Part shown: piece after piece, positions 8,175 through 10,201 of the stretch
Layout of the letters: the number at the start of each line of letters is the position of its first letter
Numbering within the stretch: position 1 is the first letter of the stretch
From: Betaproteobacteria bacterium
GTDB taxonomy: Bacteria; Pseudomonadota; Gammaproteobacteria; Burkholderiales; Burkholderiaceae_C
DNA length: 10,201 bases
Reading direction: 5' to 3'
NCBI GenBank assembly: GCA_009923895.1
Contig: RFSP01000048.1
Location: 1-10,201, forward strand
The notes under the pieces: generated by a model
Database searches by the model: none
What the model was told of the DNA's origin: nothing
What the model saw: only the letters and a program-made list of their open reading frames with translations
Translations under genes and position numbers: made by a program

Positions 8175-9077
8175 ATGAACCTTCCCAGCAGCTTCGTTTT
8201 TCCTCACACCTTTGTGCCTTGGTTTCGTGCCGTGGCGCCCTACATTCACGCCTACCGAGGCAAAACCTTCGTGGTGGCGTTGTGCGGAGAGGCCATTGCC
8301 GCAGGCAAGCTCAGCGCCTTTGTTCAAGACCTGGCCATTCTTCATGCCATGGGCATTCAGATCGTGCTGGTCCATGGTTTTCGGCCGCAGGTCTCAGAGC
8401 AGTTGCGCGCCAAAGGACACCCAGAACGCTTCAACAAGGGCTTGCGCATCACCGACCCGGTGGCCTTGGACTGCGCGCAAGAAGCGGCCGGTCAACTGCG
8501 TTTTGAGATCGAGGCCGCTTTTTCACAAGGCCTGCCCAACACGCCCATGGCCAACGCCACGCTCCGCGTGGTGTCGGGCAACTTCCTGACGGCTCGTCCG
8601 GTGGGCATCGTGGACGGAGTGGACTACCAGCTCAGCGGTCTGGTGCGCAAAGTGGATGCCCCTGCCATTCGCCGCGCCATGGAAGGCGGTGCCGTGGTCT
8701 TGTTGAGCCCCTTTGGCTTTTCTCCCACGGGAGAGGCTTTCAATCTCACGATGGAAGACGTGGCCACGTCGTGTGCCATTGCCTTGCAAGCCGACAAACT
8801 GCTTTTCTTAACCGAAGTGGCGGGTGTTCGCGAGAATCCGCAGGACCCCGACAGCCCGATCGACACCGAACTCGCCTTGGCCGATGCCGAGCGTTTGCTG
8901 GCCCGCCTGCCCGCCCCGCAAGGTCCGGCGGATGTGGCCTTTTACTTGCGGCATTGCATCAAGGCCTGCCGCGGCGGGGTCGACCGCTCCCACATCCTGC
9001 CGTTTGCCTCCGATGGCGCGCTGCTGATGGAGGTCTACACCCACGACGGCATCGGCACGATGGTGGTGTTGTCCTGA
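8175..9077 (+). CDS. argA: N-acetylglutamate synthase ArgA, truncated: amino-acid-kinase domain only
   Basis: ArgA makes N-acetylglutamate from glutamate and acetyl-CoA, the first step of arginine synthesis. Normal ArgA (about 440 residues) joins an N-terminal amino-acid-kinase-like domain, which binds the arginine inhibitor, to a C-terminal GNAT acetyltransferase domain. This frame gives only 300 residues. It starts MNLPSSFVFPHTFVPWFR, typical of the family, at the ATG at 8175. The kinase-like fold is complete (LVHGFRPQVSEQL, FNKGLRITDP, SPFGFSPTGEAFNLT, LLFLTEVAGV). It reaches DGIGTMVV (to residue 298), then reads Leu-Ser-stop where the linker to the GNAT domain should begin. The detached C-terminal end of GNAT follows at once in another frame. 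As written the product has no acetyl-CoA site and should not make N-acetylglutamate. An upstream in-frame GTG at 8109 is rejected because the extra residues are unlike the family and overlap hrpA. Confidence 0.85.
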   Translation: MNLPSSFVFPHTFVPWFRAVAPYIHAYRGKTFVVALCGEAIAAGKLSAFVQDLAILHAMGIQIVLVHGFRPQVSEQLRAKGHPERFNKGLRITDPVALDCAQEAAGQLRFEIEAAFSQGLPNTPMANATLRVVSGNFLTARPVGIVDGVDYQLSGLVRKVDAPAIRRAMEGGAVVLLSPFGFSPTGEAFNLTMEDVATSCAIALQADKLLFLTEVAGVRENPQDPDSPIDTELALADAERLLARLPAPQGPADVAFYLRHCIKACRGGVDRSHILPFASDGALLMEVYTHDGIGTMVVLS

Positions 9078-9208
9078 CCACGCGCACCATGCATTGGTTC
9101 TTAAAACGTGGTTTTGTGCAAGTGGACCCAGAATGGCTGCCTGAAGGCCGTCAACGCAAATACAACTGGGATCGCCGATCTCAAGTTCTTGTCAAACATT
9201 TGAAATGA
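9069..9208 (+). pseudogene. argA: Detached 3' end of argA (last 45 codons of the GNAT domain), out of frame
   Basis: From 9071 a different frame reads VLTTRTMHWFLKRGF, continues through VDPEWLPEGRQRKYNWDRR and ends VLVKHLK at the TGA of 9206-9208. This is the C-terminal end of ArgA; E. coli ArgA has the matching FVLTTRSIHWFQERGF with a similar tail. In an intact gene about 100-115 codons, including the acetyl-CoA-binding motif, separate it from the GTMVV segment that here ends at 9068. No start codon or ribosome binding site gives this piece its own translation, so it is a remnant of a deletion that also changed frame. An assembly error at the junction is the main alternative. Confidence 0.85.
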
Positions 9209-9212
9209 TCAC

Positions 9213-9216
9213 GGAG
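9213..9216 (+). promoter_or_regulatory. Ribosome binding site of yggX
   Basis: GGAG lies 5 bases before the ATG at 9222. It is the clearest Shine-Dalgarno in the window and supports this start over the internal ATG three codons later. It lies just after the TGA of the argA remnant, so yggX can be translated independently of the broken argA. Confidence 0.7.
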
Positions 9217-9221
9217 CACCC

Positions 9222-9497
9222 ATGACTCGAATGGTTCAATGCATTTATTTGAAAAAAGAAGCGCCTGGGCTGGCATTTCCCCCCTACCCCGGCGAGCTGG
9301 GAAAGAAGATCTTCAACCAGGTCTCTCAAGAGGCGTTTGAAGTCTGGAAGCGCCATCAAACCATGTTGGTCAATGAAAACCGTTTGAATTTGGCCGATTT
9401 GCGCGCTCGCCAATACTTGGCACGCCAGATGGAAAACCATTTTTTTGGCGACGGCGCAGATGCCGCCCAAGGTTATGTGCCGCCGCCAGCCGCTTGA
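9222..9497 (+). CDS. yggX: Fe(2+)-trafficking / oxidative damage protection protein YggX
   Basis: YggX is a small cytoplasmic protein linked in enterobacteria to protection of iron-sulfur clusters from oxidative damage and to iron handling. This one has 91 residues, the same as E. coli YggX. It shows the family's conserved cysteine (Cys7 in VQCIYL), the YPGELGKKIFNQVS block (residues 22-35), the QTMLVNENRLNL block and the C-terminal RQYLARQMENHFF segment. It starts 13 bases after the end of the argA remnant. An argA-yggX order is familiar in this bacterial family and probably reflects co-transcription. The protein looks intact and has no reason to be affected by the argA lesion unless transcription is polar. 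Confidence 0.95.
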   Translation: MTRMVQCIYLKKEAPGLAFPPYPGELGKKIFNQVSQEAFEVWKRHQTMLVNENRLNLADLRARQYLARQMENHFFGDGADAAQGYVPPPAA

Positions 9498-9512
9498 TGC
9501 ATTGACCTGACG

Positions 9513-10201
9513 ATGGATTTGGATCAACGCTGTATCGTCATCGGCGGTGGCATTGCCGGCGCGGCATGCGCACGTGCGCTGGCAGACCGCGGTTGGCAAG
9601 TCAAAGTGTTGGACACAGCGGGAGACCCATGTGCCGCTGCCTCGGGTGTACCGCTGGGCGTGGTGTCTTGCCATGCTTCTCCAGACGATAACCCGTTATC
9701 CCAATTGACCCGTGCTGGCATGCAATACACATTGGCGTTCGCTCGCCAACATTTGATACATGGACAAGACTGGTCACAAAGCGGCGTACTTGAACGACGA
9801 CTGAGCGATGCTGACCACGCCAAGAAACCTTGGCAAGCGCCGACCGAGGACAGTGTGTGGTTTTCACATGTGCAATTGGCTGATGCGGAACAACTCAGTG
9901 CTGCTGGTTTGAGCAGCCACAACTCGCAAGACCTTTGGCAACCTCAAGGCGCATGGATCAAACCCTTGGCTTTGGTACGTGCGCTTTTAAGCCATGACAA
10001 CATCAGTTTCATGGGCTTGCATGAAGTTGAAAACATGCAAAAAAGCGCTGCCACAGGTGAATGGCAATTGCGTATCAAGCACCATATTTCCATTCCCAGC
10101 ATGGGCAGCTCGCACACCTACACCACCGAATCAGCACCCCATGTCGTCATAGCCACTGGCGCACAGACCCCAGATTTTTTGAACCAGGTCTTGTACGAGC
10201 C
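9513..10201 (+). CDS. FAD-dependent oxidoreductase, MnmC C-domain-like (3' end outside the window)
   Basis: The frame starting at the ATG at 9513 stays open to the right edge, giving 229 visible residues. It begins with a dinucleotide-binding fold, CIVIGGGIAGAACARALADRG (the GxGxxG glycines are 11, 13 and 16), followed by an acidic residue ending the second strand (VLD). The segment ASGVPLGVVSCHASPDD and a later GAWIKPLALVRALL resemble the oxidoreductase domain of MnmC, a DAO-family FAD enzyme. That domain converts cmnm5(s2)U34 to nm5(s2)U34 in tRNA. In E. coli it is fused behind a methyltransferase domain; here no such domain precedes it, so it is stand-alone. Some other DAO-family oxidase is possible. 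It begins 15 bases after yggX. Its base composition is visibly lower in GC than the upstream genes. Confidence 0.8.
   Translation, partial: MDLDQRCIVIGGGIAGAACARALADRGWQVKVLDTAGDPCAAASGVPLGVVSCHASPDDNPLSQLTRAGMQYTLAFARQHLIHGQDWSQSGVLERRLSDADHAKKPWQAPTEDSVWFSHVQLADAEQLSAAGLSSHNSQDLWQPQGAWIKPLALVRALLSHDNISFMGLHEVENMQKSAATGEWQLRIKHHISIPSMGSSHTYTTESAPHVVIATGAQTPDFLNQVLYE

Noticed and set aside
8124..8375. Extension of hrpA upstream to the ATG at 8375
   Set aside because: It would overlap the first 200 bases of argA, and the encoded 84 residues do not resemble HrpA N-termini.
9075..9077. Programmed frameshifting to rescue the argA stop
   Set aside because: There is no slippery sequence at the junction, and shifting frame would not restore the missing 100 or more residues of the GNAT domain.
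8771..9208. A 145-codon plus-strand open frame as an independent gene
   Set aside because: Its first 100 codons are an out-of-frame reading of argA; only the last 45, after 9071, are real protein sequence, as the detached argA tail.

Overview
The window looks like core chromosome of a betaproteobacterium, most likely a Comamonadaceae-type member of the Burkholderiales. The evidence is high GC in most genes, protein sequences close to what I know from that family, and the familiar neighbourhoods mfd-serB and hrpA/argA-yggX. This placement comes from recognition, not from a search. I see no phage genes, transposases, CRISPR arrays, tRNAs or rRNAs.

Layout. Positions 2-2101 (+) hold the C-terminal two thirds of mfd, the transcription-repair coupling factor, entering from the left edge. 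It is followed after 8 bases by serB (2110-2814, +) and after 6 more by an amidase-signature hydrolase (2821-4263, +). The three are tightly packed and probably co-transcribed. Facing them, with only 8 bases between stop codons, is the large hrpA gene (stop at 4272, start near 8123, -), a DEAH-box RNA helicase. Divergent from hrpA is argA (from 8175, +), then yggX (9222-9497, +), then an FAD-dependent oxidoreductase related to the MnmC oxidoreductase domain (9513 to the right edge, +, partial). Gene density is very high. The only intergenic stretch of note is the roughly 50-base hrpA/argA spacer.

The main anomaly is argA. The amino-acid-kinase domain is intact, but at about 9069 the sequence jumps from its end straight to the last 45 codons of the acetyltransferase (GNAT) domain, in a different frame. 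Roughly 100-115 codons of the catalytic acetyltransferase domain are missing and the frame is broken. As written, this locus cannot encode a normal N-acetylglutamate synthase. It is either a real deletion or an assembly error. The other genes look intact where they are complete. I found no novel multi-gene system here.
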